Translations under genes and position numbers: made by a program
Assembly: GCF_003315035.1 (NCBI RefSeq)
Contig: NZ_QNRE01000002.1
Span: 310,001 to 374,000, forward strand
Direction: 5' to 3'
Origin: Nocardia puris
GTDB taxonomy: Bacteria > Actinomycetota > Actinomycetes > Mycobacteriales > Mycobacteriaceae
DNA: 64,000 nt
The notes under the pieces: model-generated
What the model saw: the letters and a program-made list of their open reading frames with translations, nothing else
What the model was told of the DNA's origin: nothing
Databases searched by the model: none
Shown here: in pieces, positions 55,599-63,699 of the stretch
Layout: each line of letters opens with the position of its first letter
Position numbering within the stretch: the first letter of the stretch is position 1

Positions 55599-56786
55599 TC
55601 ACAAACCGAGTTTGGTGACCGCGTTGTCTTCGAGGGGGTTGGCGGTGCGGATGTAGCCGTGGACCGTGCGGGGGTTGGACCAGCGTCCCTGGCGCATGAT
55701 CTCGCGGTCGCTGGCGCCGCCGAGGGCGGCTTGGGTGGCGAAGCCGGCGCGCAGTGAGTGCCCGGAGAACAGGGCGGGGTCGAGGCCGGCGCGGGCGGCA
55801 TAGCGCTTGATCAGTTCGGCGACGGCGCGGCCGGAGATGGAGCGCGCGCCGATCCCGCCGTGCCGGTTGATTGCCGGGAACAGCGGGAGGTCGGGGTGGT
55901 CGGCGAGGGGAGTGCCGGTGAAGCCGTGGCAGCGGTGGATCGTGTTGTCGAGCGGCCGCTCGCAGAACTCGCGGAGTTCTCTTGCGGCGGTGTGAATTTC
56001 GAGCAGGCGTACCCAATCGGCGAACGCGCATACGGGACAGGTGCGTGGACGCTGCCCGCGCGGGAGGGCGACCCGCTGCTCGGACGCGCCGGTCGGGTCG
56101 GTCTTGGTCGAGGGCAACTGGACGATCAGCACCGGCTCCCCGGTCGCGTGATCCAGCGTGACCCGCACGTCCCGCACCCGCAGCCCCGCCAACTCGCTGC
56201 GCCGCAACGCCCCCGCGAACCCGACCAGCAGCATCAGCGTGTCGCGACGGCGCGCGGGCTCGGTGGGCCATCCGGATTCGGGCAACTCCGCCAGCAACTG
56301 GTCCAAGGTGTGCAGCAAGACGGGGCGTTTGCGGGTCGGCGCGGCGCGGCGGGTGCGCCGGATACCGCGCAACGTCAACCGCACCACGTCGGTCCGCGTG
56401 GGGGAGGGCAACCCGTTCGCCGCGTGCACGGCCGCGATCGCCGCCGACTTGCGCTCCACCGTCGCCGGACTGAAAGCCCACGCCCCGTTCGCTTTTCGCG
56501 CATCCGCGACAGCTGCGAGATACACCGCCACGTCGAGTGCGTCGGCGGGCAGTGCGGTCCGCCCCTCGGCCGCGCACCACGCGGCCCACGCCACCCAGTC
56601 ACTGCGATAGGCCCGCACCGTGTTCGCCGACTGGGACGCCTCCAGATACCGCCCCAGCGATGCCGCCTGCCCCTCGTCGAAGCGCTCCCGCACCCGCCGC
56701 AACGCCGCCGCGTCCACGAGCACACTCCCCACCCCGCGCCGCAACGCACTGCGCACCACCTCGGGCACCACCACGACACCGTCCAC
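55599..56786 (-). CDS. Tyrosine-type site-specific recombinase/integrase
   Basis: A 395-residue recombinase. A helical core-binding domain (about 35-150) is followed by the catalytic domain with a complete active site: Arg195 (ALRRSEL), Lys228 (STKTDPTG), His343 and Arg346 (SGHSLRAGFAT), Trp369 (RQGRWSN) in the usual second His/Trp position, and the nucleophile Tyr378 (VHGYIR). Cysteines in RTCPVCAF (residues 250 and 253) make an unusual insertion. The GTG at 56786 is the start. No excisionase gene is adjacent. It stands alone, between the SnoaL gene and rox, about 1.9 kb from the palindrome-repeat region at 58571, its possible target. Whether it is active on a mobile element is unknown. Confidence 0.92.
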   Translation of the reverse strand: MDGVVVVPEVVRSALRRGVGSVLVDAAALRRVRERFDEGQAASLGRYLEASQSANTVRAYRSDWVAWAAWCAAEGRTALPADALDVAVYLAAVADARKANGAWAFSPATVERKSAAIAAVHAANGLPSPTRTDVVRLTLRGIRRTRRAAPTRKRPVLLHTLDQLLAELPESGWPTEPARRRDTLMLLVGFAGALRRSELAGLRVRDVRVTLDHATGEPVLIVQLPSTKTDPTGASEQRVALPRGQRPRTCPVCAFADWVRLLEIHTAARELREFCERPLDNTIHRCHGFTGTPLADHPDLPLFPAINRHGGIGARSISGRAVAELIKRYAARAGLDPALFSGHSLRAGFATQAALGGASDREIMRQGRWSNPRTVHGYIRTANPLEDNAVTKLGL

Positions 56787-57005
56787 GCCTACACCCTAAG
56801 TGCGACGCGCCTGCCCGACGGTTCGTAGTGCCGCAGCGCGGGTCGTGATGCCCGACCGCGGCGCCGGATCTGGACCGATCACTGCCTGGCGCATCCTCGT
56901 CACCGATCACCTCGCCGGCCCGCACTGGTGTGCAGGAACGCCGCATCAGTGCCGGACACCGGGCGAATGCGCGGCGGACGGGTCCGGCCGCGGGCACCGG
57001 CTGGA

Positions 57006-57467
57006 TTACCCGCTCACGCGCCGGCGCGCTCTGGTCTCGAGCTCGCGGCTGCCCTCCTCATAGGACACCCGAACCCGGGACGACGTCAGCTTCCACGCGT
57101 TGTCCGTGCGTGCGAGGCCGACCGTGTAATGGCACCCGATCACCCAGATTCTCTCGTCCGCGGCGTCGGTGAGCAGGTGGGTGACTCGGGCGTGGAAGCG
57201 TGACGTCGCCGTGACCGGGGAATCCATCGTGACGACGATGGGACCGAGCAGATGCTGGGTGGCATCGAACCCGGGGAGGAACCCGCGCAGCCCGGCAAGA
57301 AAGTCGCCGGTGCGCAGTGTCTCCACGCCTCCTTGTTTGGACGGGTAGTCGATATCGACCGGGTCGGCGGTGAGCGCCCCGATCGTGTCCCAATCGTGGT
57401 CGTCGAGCGCGTGAAAGATCCTGGCGACCGTTTCCGCGACCGCGTACTTCTGCTGCTCGATCGTCAT
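57006..57467 (-). CDS. SnoaL/NTF2-fold protein
   Basis: A 153-residue cone-shaped NTF2-like fold: EQQKYAVAETVARIFHALDDHDWDTIGALTADPVDIDYPS at the start, then VTATSRFHARVTHLL and the IWVIGCHYTVGLARTDNAWKLTSSRV sheet. Such proteins are small-molecule isomerases, cyclases, or simple binding proteins. The ATG at 57467 follows AGGAG. It is divergent from an HxlR-type regulator, which is the likely controller. Confidence 0.85.
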   Translation of the reverse strand: MTIEQQKYAVAETVARIFHALDDHDWDTIGALTADPVDIDYPSKQGGVETLRTGDFLAGLRGFLPGFDATQHLLGPIVVTMDSPVTATSRFHARVTHLLTDAADERIWVIGCHYTVGLARTDNAWKLTSSRVRVSYEEGSRELETRARRRVSG

Positions 57468-57506
57468 GCCGTCTCCTGCTCCGGCCCGTATCGGCGGGCC
57501 GTACGT

Positions 57507-57524
57507 GGTTCCTATGATCGAACC
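57507..57524. promoter_or_regulatory. Candidate HxlR operator
   Basis: Inverted repeat GGTTC (57507-57511) and GAACC (57520-57524) with an 8-base centre, in the gap between SnoaL and HxlR genes. The arms are short, so support is weak. Confidence 0.3.
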
Positions 57525-57610
57525 GCAACCCGGACGCGGCCTCGAGATCGCGGAGGCGAACGACGGCGCCGTGGGTTGTGTTCGTGACGACGACGCTAAG
57601 GAGGCCATCC

Positions 57611-58048
57611 GTGGCTCACCAAACGGTTGGTTACGCCTCGATGGATTTCCTCAACAGTTGCCGTGCGCCGGACGCGGCGCCCGACCCGGCGTGCCCGGTG
57701 GAGATAGCCCTCGCCGCGCTGCGCGGGCGGTGGACCCCGCTGGTCGTGCTCGAACTCCTGCGCGGCCCACGCGGATTCAGCGACATCGCCCGGGCGCTGC
57801 CCAGTTTGTCGGACAAGGTCCTCACCGATCGGCTGACCCAGCTGACCAAGGCGGGGGTCATCGACCGCACCCGCACACCCGGGTGGCCGCCGCGAGTGTC
57901 TTACACGCTCACCGAACGTGGCCGCACGCTGGTCCCAGTGCTACAGGCCCTGTGGCAGTGGGGCTCGAATACACCGTCTTCCCCGCCGCCGAGCGCGATG
58001 TCCGACGCTGTTCCCGACCACCATCGCGCCGAGCCCGGCAGACGGTGA
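57611..58048 (+). CDS. HxlR-family winged-helix regulator
   Basis: A 145-residue HxlR regulator. The CPVEIALAALRGRWTPLVVLELLRGPRGFSDIARALPSLSDKVLTDRLTQLTKAGVIDRT winged HTH spans residues 25-85. The GTG at 57611 lies 7 bases after GGAGG; the longer frame from 57578 has no such site. The tail after about 125 is Pro/Ser-rich. HxlR proteins respond to small electrophiles, including quinones and aldehydes in some cases. Divergent transcription suggests control of the SnoaL gene. Confidence 0.88.
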   Translation: MAHQTVGYASMDFLNSCRAPDAAPDPACPVEIALAALRGRWTPLVVLELLRGPRGFSDIARALPSLSDKVLTDRLTQLTKAGVIDRTRTPGWPPRVSYTLTERGRTLVPVLQALWQWGSNTPSSPPPSAMSDAVPDHHRAEPGRR

Positions 58049-58560
58049 CCGTCGCGGTTCCCACCGAAGCCGAGGGCTGGGTCGTCGCGCCCCAGGTCGC
58101 GCGCTTCCCGATTACGACGCCCCCGACACCCGCCACGCCGGTGATGGCGCCTGCTGTGTCGACCTGGGCGAAGCTCTGGCGGCCGAGGGCGAAGGCAACT
58201 TCTCGACCACGCCCGCACCGCGGCTGACGTTGGGTGAACCCTCGGCCGTTGACCACGCCGAGAAGGAGCAGCAGGAGCGAGGCCGGCGGCACGGCCACCG
58301 GCCCGCGCGCCTCCGAAGTCGCTCACGCCCAACGTCGCATCCAGACCGTCCTCGCCGCCGCTCAGGTGCTCGACGGCGCCCGCTTGGCGGCCGGAATCAC
58401 CTGTGGGTCGATGTGCCAGTCGATAGGTACGAATCCGCCCCAGCATCAACAGGATTCACCGTTACGGCAGCGCACGGGTCCCTCCCCCGGATCTTCTCGG
58501 AGCTGGCCTCCCGTGCCGTTGCGAGACAGTTCGGCACGGGCGTACCTACGACCCCACTTT
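58049..58560. other. Region without a clear gene
   Basis: This is the left part of a 1135-base gap that reaches the ArsR-ArsC gene. Several overlapping frames exist on both strands (for instance leftward 57909-58298, with a hydrophobic start and a Gly/Val-rich middle), but none has a convincing family match. A degraded gene is possible. The repeats begin at 58571. Confidence 0.4.
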
Positions 58561-58570
58561 CTCGCGGCCG

Positions 58571-58774
58571 TTTCGTATATTTCGTAGCGTTGTCGGCGAC
58601 CAAACGAAACGAAATAGGGCAGAGATGTGACCAGGGGAACGCCTCACTCTGACCACCGATAATGTTCACTTATCGGTGGTCAGGATGGCGACGGCTCTGC
58701 TCCGGTCTCCGAAGGTCAGGCGCAGTTTCGTTTCGTGACATACGTGTGCGGCAAACGAAATAGCGAAACGAAAC
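58571..58774. repeat. Perfect 35-bp palindrome flanked by CGAAA/TTTCG repeat blocks
   Basis: Centre: arms CTGACCACCGATAA (58650-58663) and TTATCGGTGGTCAG (58671-58684) with a 7-base middle. Left block: TTTCG at 58571 and 58580, then CGAAA at 58605 and 58610. Right block: TTTCG at 58727 and 58732, then CGAAA at 58757, 58765 and 58770. So each side carries inverted TTTCG/CGAAA clusters at roughly 55-105 bases from the centre. The structure is that of a nucleoprotein assembly site: a recombinase core with arm-type repeats, an origin or partition site, or a large operator. It lies 1.9 kb from the recombinase gene. Confidence 0.6.
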
Positions 58775-59141
58775 ATGCTCGAATGTACGCTGGCGGGCAT
58801 GCCCGTGGAACGGGTGCCGCACCACGATGCTTCTTCCGCCGCGGCACCATGAGTCCCGCGGGACCGGGGGTAGTTGGTGGCCGCCGATCGGGGCACCGCG
58901 CGAGGCGGACCTTCATGGTGGGTTCGACTTCGCCGTACGGCAGTACGTACGACCGGAACAGCGGCGTCAGACCCCCACCGCTGTCGCACGGACCCGGGTG
59001 GCGCGGCACCGCGTACCCGTTGCCGTGTTCGTGCCCGATCGCGTGGCGCCCGCTCTGCCGGTGGCGGTGGCGCGGCTCTTCCGTCGCGACCGACCCCGAT
59101 TTCCTGGACACCATGCTCCTGACGCGGACCGATTCCGAAAA
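58775..59141. other. Gene-free stretch between repeat block and ars operator
   Basis: Only chance frames, proline- and arginine-rich. No ribosome sites with plausible products. It includes the upstream part of the ArsR-ArsC promoter. Confidence 0.4.
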
Positions 59142-59163
59142 TACATCAAAAGCAGTTGATGTA
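59142..59163 (+). promoter_or_regulatory. ArsR-type operator TACATCAA-N6-TTGATGTA
   Basis: Perfect 8-bp arms TACATCAA (59142-59149) and TTGATGTA (59156-59163), spacer AAGCAG, containing the ATCAA-N6-TTGAT core known from ArsR/SmtB-family operators. It lies 20 bases before the start codon of the ArsR-ArsC fusion, overlapping where the promoter must be. Confidence 0.75.
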
Positions 59164-59183
59164 ATCGATGCTACCCTCGGCCT

Positions 59184-59948
59184 ATGACGTCGACCCGTCA
59201 AGCGGTCCCACCGTTTGTTCATCTCGCCGCGCATCCGTTGCGCTGGCAGCTGCTGACCGCGCTGTCGGACAGTGACTATCGCGTGCGCGAGCTGGTGGCC
59301 CGCGTGGGCGAGCCGCAGAACCTGGTCTCCTACCACCTCCGGCTGCTGCGGGACGGTGGCCTTGTCACCGCCACGCGCAGCAGTCACGACGGCCGAGACA
59401 GCTACTACCACCTGGACCTGGACCGCAGCGTCGAGATGCTCGCCGGAGCCGGGAAGGTACTGCACCCGGCCCTGCGAATGGCGTCCGCGCCCGTCGCATT
59501 CGAACCCTCGGCACCGCTGGCGGTGCTGTTCGTCTGCACCGGCAACAGCGCCCGCTCCGCGATCGCCGAAGAGCTGTTGCGGTTGCGCACCGGCGGCCGA
59601 GTCGAGGTGTTCAGCGCCGGTAGCAACCCGAAACCCGCCATGCATACCGACACGGTGCGAGTGCTGCGGGAGGAATACGGCATCGACCTGTGCGGCCGCG
59701 TACCTCGCCGCCTGGAAACTCTGGCCGATCAGCACTTCGATGCGGTGATCACCCTGTGCGACAAGGCCCGTGAGGTCTGTCCGGAATTCGGTGACGATCC
59801 TCGATGGATCCACTGGAGCATCCCCGACCCCGCAGCCGCACACGGCAGCGACGAGGACGTCTACCCGAGATTTCGGGCCACGGCCGCCGAAATCGACATC
59901 CGCATCCACTATCTGCTGCCGACCCTTGCGAAAAGGACCGTCCGATGA
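59184..59948 (+). CDS. ArsR regulator - arsenate reductase (ArsC) fusion
   Basis: A 254-residue fusion. Residues 10-85 form an ArsR-type winged HTH (HPLRWQLLTALSDSDYRVRELVARVGEPQNLVSYHLRLLRDGGLVT). Residues 112-250 form a low-molecular-weight phosphatase-type arsenate reductase: catalytic Cys118 in VCTGNSARS (C-X5-R with Arg124), and Cys192 and Cys199 in TLCDKAREVCP, the same spacing as the thioredoxin-coupled pI258 enzyme. It would reduce arsenate to arsenite and bind its own promoter. The ArsR half has no cysteine at all, so the usual arsenite site is missing. No arsenite exporter (Acr3/ArsB) is in the window. The ATG at 59184 is overlapped by an operator 20 bases upstream; a ribosome site is weak. 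Confidence 0.9.
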   Translation: MTSTRQAVPPFVHLAAHPLRWQLLTALSDSDYRVRELVARVGEPQNLVSYHLRLLRDGGLVTATRSSHDGRDSYYHLDLDRSVEMLAGAGKVLHPALRMASAPVAFEPSAPLAVLFVCTGNSARSAIAEELLRLRTGGRVEVFSAGSNPKPAMHTDTVRVLREEYGIDLCGRVPRRLETLADQHFDAVITLCDKAREVCPEFGDDPRWIHWSIPDPAAAHGSDEDVYPRFRATAAEIDIRIHYLLPTLAKRTVR

Positions 59949-60349
59949 CAACATCCACCACCGAATACGCCAGCGTCCGCTACCTCGTCGATGACGTCCA
60001 GACAGCCGCCGACTTCTACACCGGCCACCTCGGTTTCACCCTGCACACCAACGCCACCCCCGCTTTCGCCGACGTCGTCCGCGGCCCACTGCGCCTATTG
60101 CTTTCAGGCCCAACCAGTTCCGGCGCACGCGCCACCCCCGCCGACACCGCCGGACCGGGCGGCAATCGCATCCACCTCATCGTCGCCGACCTCGATGCTG
60201 AGATCGAACGCCTCCGCGCAATCGACGTCGAATTCCGCAGCGACCTGGTCAGCGGCCCAGGCGGCCGCCAAATTCTGCTCGCCGACCCCGCCGGCAACCT
60301 GATCGAACTGTTCCAACCCGCCACCGCGGTCGCCAGCACGCCGAGGTGA
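59945..60349 (+). CDS. VOC-family (glyoxalase-type) protein
   Basis: A 134-residue vicinal oxygen chelate domain: YASVRYLVDDVQTAADFYTGHLGFTLHTN at the start and NRIHLIVADLDAEIERL, then ILLADPAGNLIELFQP. His and Glu ligands of a metal site are plausible. It overlaps the ArsR-ArsC stop by 4 bases (ATGA) and is thus translationally coupled to it. ArsI, the organoarsenical lyase of this fold, needs a cysteine pair; this protein has no cysteine, so ArsI is ruled out. It may be an antibiotic-binding or other detoxification protein of the VOC fold. Confidence 0.85.
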   Translation: MTTSTTEYASVRYLVDDVQTAADFYTGHLGFTLHTNATPAFADVVRGPLRLLLSGPTSSGARATPADTAGPGGNRIHLIVADLDAEIERLRAIDVEFRSDLVSGPGGRQILLADPAGNLIELFQPATAVASTPR

Positions 60350-60603
60350 TCGGTCCGGCAGGCGACGCCGCATCACTTTTCCTGTGATCGCGCACCCGGT
60401 GCACTACTTGGTGGCAAAACATGTGCTGTGCCGGTCAACCCGGTGGCGCCTCCGATGGATATCTGCTCATGCCTGCGGGTTCAGCAGCGTCGCCCGAAGG
60501 CTCGGCGATTCCCCGGGTAATGCGCTGTTATCCGGGGCAACCCGGGCGAAGGACCGTTGTCCCATGACCGACCTCGAAGAACGAGCGCAACGGAGGCACC
60601 GTC

Positions 60604-61190
60604 GTGGACACCACCGAAACCCACGACATCGTCGTGCTGGGCGCCGGTTGCACCGGCATGCTCGCCACCGTGCGGTTGGCGTACCGCGCGGAAGCTGCGG
60701 GTGCGCATCACGGTGGTGAATCCGTCGGACCGGTTCACCGAGCGCCTGCGCCTGCACCAGGTCGCGGCCGGACAGGAGTTGGCCGATCACCGGATCCCAC
60801 GGGTGCTCGAGGGGACCGGGGTGCGGTTCCACCGGGCGAGCGCCACCGCGATCGATCCCGGCACGCGGCGCGTCACGCTCGACGACGACGCGATCCTGAC
60901 CTACGACACCCTCGTCTACGCCCGTGGGCAGCGGGACCGACACCACGCTGGTGCCGGGTGTCGCGGACCACGCGTGGACGCTGAACGATCCGCGCCGGGC
61001 CCACCGGTTCGCGCGGCGCCTCACCGAGATCGCCGCGACCGGCGGCGCCGTTTCGGTGGTCGGCGGGGGACTGACCGGTATCGAAGCGGCGACCGAGATC
61101 GCGGACAGCCACCCCGGCCTGACGGTCACACTCCTCGCCACGACGGAACTCGGCGCGATGATGGGCGACGGCGCCCACGCCCACCCATGG
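60604..61190 (+). pseudogene. Frameshifted FAD/NAD(P)-dependent oxidoreductase
   Basis: The GTG at 60604 has a GGAGG site, and MDTTETHDIVVLGAGCTGMLATVRLAYRA is a good FAD-binding start. Then the frame changes near 60690 to the one carrying KLRVRITVVNPSDRFTERLRLHQVAAGQELADHRI..., and near 60925 again to one carrying GSGTDTTLVPGVADHAWTLNDPRRAHRFARRLTEIAATGGAVSVVGGGLTGIEAATEIADSHPGLTVTLL. So the protein is split across three frames, with the NAD(P)-binding motif intact. The rest of the protein after GAMMGDGAH is missing. It is a decayed gene of the group often found beside SigJ-type sigma-factor genes. Confidence 0.8.
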
Positions 61191-61191
61191 C

Positions 61192-61380
61192 GAACTGGCC
61201 GTGCTCGGTGTGATGGGTGGATACCCGATCGGCGTCGTCACCTTCGACCTCCTCGACGGCCGCTTGCGGGGCCTGCGATTCCAGGTCAACCCCGACAAAC
61301 TTGCCGGGCTCAGGACGGTCCCGCTCCGGCGTGAACCCTTGCGCCCCTTCACCGTTCGCGGCGATACAGATACATCGTGA
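61192..61380 (+). pseudogene. C-terminal fragment of a SigJ-type ECF sigma factor
   Basis: The frame here reads ELAVLGVMGGYPIGVVTFDLLDGRLRGLRFQVNPDKLAGLRTVPLRRE and ends at a stop at 61378-61380. The GVVTFDLLDGRLRGLRFQVNPDKLAGL stretch matches the SnoaL-like tail of actinobacterial ECF sigma factors (SigJ type), which ends in ...NPEKL. The sigma-factor DNA-binding regions are absent. The fragment directly follows the oxidoreductase remnant, as if a deletion joined two neighbouring genes. Its last 30 bases overlap the exporter permease gene on the opposite strand. Confidence 0.65.
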
Positions 61381-62143
61381 GCGGCCCGAACACCGCGACC
61401 AGGACAGCGCAAGCCAGGAAGACCCAGGTGAGGTCGGTGGTGACGGGAGTGCCGTGCATGAGCCCGCGCACGGCGCCGACCAGGTGGGTGATCGGGTTGA
61501 CGTCGACGAACGCCCGGAGCCAGCCGGGCAGGGTGGCGGGGTCCACGAAGACGTTGCTGACGAAGCTCAGCGGGAATGTCACGAGGATGGCGAGGAACAT
61601 CACCGACTGCGGGGTGCGCGCGAGCAGGCCGAGCGCGGTCCACGCCCACGACAGGCTCCACGCGAACAGCAGCACCAAGCCCGCTCCGGCGAGCAGGCCC
61701 GCGACGCCCGCGTCGGGCCGGAAGCCCAGCAGCACACCGGCACCCACCACCACCGCGGCCGCGATCGCGTAGCGGCCGAGGTCGGCCAGCAGCGCGCCGA
61801 CGAGCGCGGCGGGCTGCCAGATCGGCAGCGACCGGAACCGGTCGAACACCCCCTTGCCGATGTCGGCGTTGAGCGCGACCGCCGTCGACTGCGTCGTCAT
61901 GACCACCGTCATCACGAGAATGCCCGGCAGCACCGATTGCAGATAGTCGCCCGTGGACCCCGCCAGCGCCCCGCCGAACAGGTAGGTGAACATCACCAGC
62001 ATCATCAGCGGGAACACGGTCACATCGGAAAGCTGATCCGGCACGTGCTTGATCCGCAGCATCGCCCGCCACGCGAACGCCCGCGCCGTCGCCACGGCAC
62101 TCGGACGAGGCGGACGCACCGAACTCGCGAACGCGTAAGTCAT
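61349..62143 (-). CDS. DrrB-type ABC-2 exporter permease
   Basis: A 264-residue membrane permease with six helices (the first, [18 protein letters not shown], at about 44-61). [20 protein letters not shown] is the typical loop after helix two, and [30 protein letters not shown] precedes the last helices, the DrrB/ABC-2 signature. It forms the channel with the ATPase encoded just upstream. The start at 62143 overlaps the ATPase stop by 4 bases. It probably exports a hydrophobic drug or lipid. Confidence 0.92.
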   Translation of the reverse strand: MTYAFASSVRPPRPSAVATARAFAWRAMLRIKHVPDQLSDVTVFPLMMLVMFTYLFGGALAGSTGDYLQSVLPGILVMTVVMTTQSTAVALNADIGKGVFDRFRSLPIWQPAALVGALLADLGRYAIAAAVVVGAGVLLGFRPDAGVAGLLAGAGLVLLFAWSLSWAWTALGLLARTPQSVMFLAILVTFPLSFVSNVFVDPATLPGWLRAFVDVNPITHLVGAVRGLMHGTPVTTDLTWVFLACAVLVAVFGPLTMYLYRRER

Positions 62144-63099
62144 GCGGGAACCTTCTCTCCGGACGAGGAACGGCCGGTCAGGGCCAGGAACACTTCGTCG
62201 AGACTCTGTGGGCCGACACCGAATTCGCTGACCTCGACCCCCGCACGTACCAGTTCGGACAGCGCCGCACCGGCCCGCTCGGGATCGGTGAGTCGCGCCG
62301 ACAGCACCACCGGGTCGTCCTCGTGTTGCACGGACGTGCGCAGCACTTCCGCCAGGATGCGCTCGGCCTCCGGGCGTCGCTTCGGGTCCCGCAGCCGGAC
62401 ACGCACCGCTCCCGCGCCGACGGATTCCTTGAGCTCGGCCACCGTCCCCTCCGCGATGACGCGCCCGCGATCGATCACCGCCAGCCGATCCGCCAGCCGG
62501 TCGGCTTCCTCGAGGTACTGCGTGGTGAGCAGCACCGTGGTGCCGCCCGCCGTCAGCTCCCGCACCACCTCCCACACCTGACCGCGACTGCGCGGGTCCA
62601 GGCCGGTGGTCGGCTCGTCCAGGAACAGCAGATCGGGCGTGACGACGATGCTCGCCGCGATATCCAGCCGCCGTCGCATACCGCCCGAGTAGCGCTTCGC
62701 GGGCCGGTCGGCGGCTTCGGTCAAGCCGAAGGCGGACAACAGTTCTCGTGCCCGATCGGCCGCCCCGCGCCGGCTGTGGCCGAGCAACCGTCCCATCAGC
62801 ACGAGGTTCTCCATGCCGGTGAGATCCTCGTCGACCGAGGCGTATTGGCCGGTGAGGCTGATGCGGGAGCGCACCTCGTCGGTGTCGGTGACGACATCGT
62901 GCCCGAAGATCCGCGCCCGCCCGCTCGACGGCCGCAGCAGGGTTGCCAGCATTCGGATGGTGGTGGTCTTCCCGGCGCCGTTCGGGCCGAGGAATCCGTA
63001 GATGCCGCCGGCGGGGACCGCCAGGTCCACACCGTCGACCGCCACCGTGTCACCGAACTGCTTGCGCAGTCCTTCGGCGTGAATCGCCAAGGGTGTCAT
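62140..63099 (-). CDS. DrrA-type drug-exporter ATPase
   Basis: A 319-residue ABC ATPase. Walker A is GPNGAGKTT (38-46), the signature YSGGMRRR, Walker [13 protein letters not shown], and the switch His is replaced by Gln in [11 protein letters not shown], as in DrrA-type proteins. The C-terminal extension matches the daunorubicin-resistance ATPase subfamily. It is the second gene of a three-gene operon, coupled by ATGA overlaps to the reductase before it and to the permease after it. It energises export by the DrrB-type permease. Confidence 0.95.
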   Translation of the reverse strand: MTPLAIHAEGLRKQFGDTVAVDGVDLAVPAGGIYGFLGPNGAGKTTTIRMLATLLRPSSGRARIFGHDVVTDTDEVRSRISLTGQYASVDEDLTGMENLVLMGRLLGHSRRGAADRARELLSAFGLTEAADRPAKRYSGGMRRRLDIAASIVVTPDLLFLDEPTTGLDPRSRGQVWEVVRELTAGGTTVLLTTQYLEEADRLADRLAVIDRGRVIAEGTVAELKESVGAGAVRVRLRDPKRRPEAERILAEVLRTSVQHEDDPVVLSARLTDPERAGAALSELVRAGVEVSEFGVGPQSLDEVFLALTGRSSSGEKVPA

Positions 63100-63590
63100 G
63101 CGCTTTCCCCGATCTGTTCCTTGCGCACGCGCAGCACTTCGTCCACGCCGAACAGCCGCAGCGTCAGGCGTTCGCCCGCGGACTGGTACCGGGACACCGA
63201 AGCGGTCGTGACCAATTCGGGCTCGCTGACCCGGTAGGTGTCCCCTTCGTGCACGACTTCGGCGGACCCGGCCGCCAAGAGGTTCGCCAGCCAGTCGGTG
63301 CGCGGGCCGTAGGGGAGGGCGACGATGAAGTCCGCCCCGGCCTCGGCGACGCCGATCGGCGTCTCGTAGAGCTTCCCGCTGGACCGGCCCGTGTGCCGGA
63401 TGACCGCCGCCGAAGCGCCCGGTTGCCCGGCGGTCTTCAGCACCTGCCGGTTGGTGAAGCGCCGATGAAAGCGACGGACCGCCGCTACGCCGGGCGCGTA
63501 TCCCGTGCGCAATACCAGGACCAAGATCAGGCCCCCGAGCAGCGCCGACGCGATCGGCACACCCGCGCCGATCGCGATCCATATCCACAT
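63096..63590 (-). CDS. Ddn-like (DUF385) oxidoreductase with membrane anchor, first gene of exporter operon
   Basis: A 164-residue Ddn-family protein. The N-terminal helix (residues 2-28, [26 protein letters not shown]) looks like a membrane anchor. The reductase fold follows with [55 protein letters not shown]. Probably F420H2-dependent; the substrate is unknown. The ATG at 63590 is 10 bases after AAGGG. It is coupled to the ATPase and permease, so a chemical modification followed by export is plausible (inference). Confidence 0.85.
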   Translation of the reverse strand: MWIWIAIGAGVPIASALLGGLILVLVLRTGYAPGVAAVRRFHRRFTNRQVLKTAGQPGASAAVIRHTGRSSGKLYETPIGVAEAGADFIVALPYGPRTDWLANLLAAGSAEVVHEGDTYRVSEPELVTTASVSRYQSAGERLTLRLFGVDEVLRVRKEQIGESA

Positions 63591-63606
63591 GGCCACACCC
63601 TTCTCT

Positions 63607-63690
63607 CTTACCTTGTAAGTCTTACCTCGTAAGGGAATCATTACGGGGTAAGGCTGTCAAGAGCTGGGAGACTTACCGCGTACGGTAAGT
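63607..63690. promoter_or_regulatory. Triple palindromic operators in the exporter / TetR divergent promoter
   Basis: Three near-identical sites: CTTACCTTGTAAG (63607-63619) and CTTACCTCGTAAG (63621-63633) in tandem, and a perfect ACTTACCG-CGTA-CGGTAAGT (63671-63690) 9 bases before the TetR start. A half-site GGGGTAAGG lies near 63645. All match the CTTAC...GTAAG pattern used by TetR-family repressors. They cover both promoters of the 109-base gap, so the TetR protein likely represses the exporter operon and itself. Confidence 0.75.
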
Positions 63691-63699
63691 TGGTTCGGT

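Noticed and set aside
57909..58298. A leftward frame with a hydrophobic start opposite the HxlR gene end
   Set aside because: A leucine run gives a superficial signal peptide, but the rest shows no family pattern and it overlaps the HxlR gene.
58735..59187. A 150-residue plus-strand frame in the gene-free region before the ArsR-ArsC gene
   Set aside because: It runs through the ars operator and ends in the fusion gene; its composition and Trp/Arg-rich content suggest chance.
59945..60349. VOC-fold gene as ArsI, the carbon-arsenic lyase
   Set aside because: ArsI needs conserved cysteines to bind arsenic and this protein has none, despite being coupled to the ars gene.
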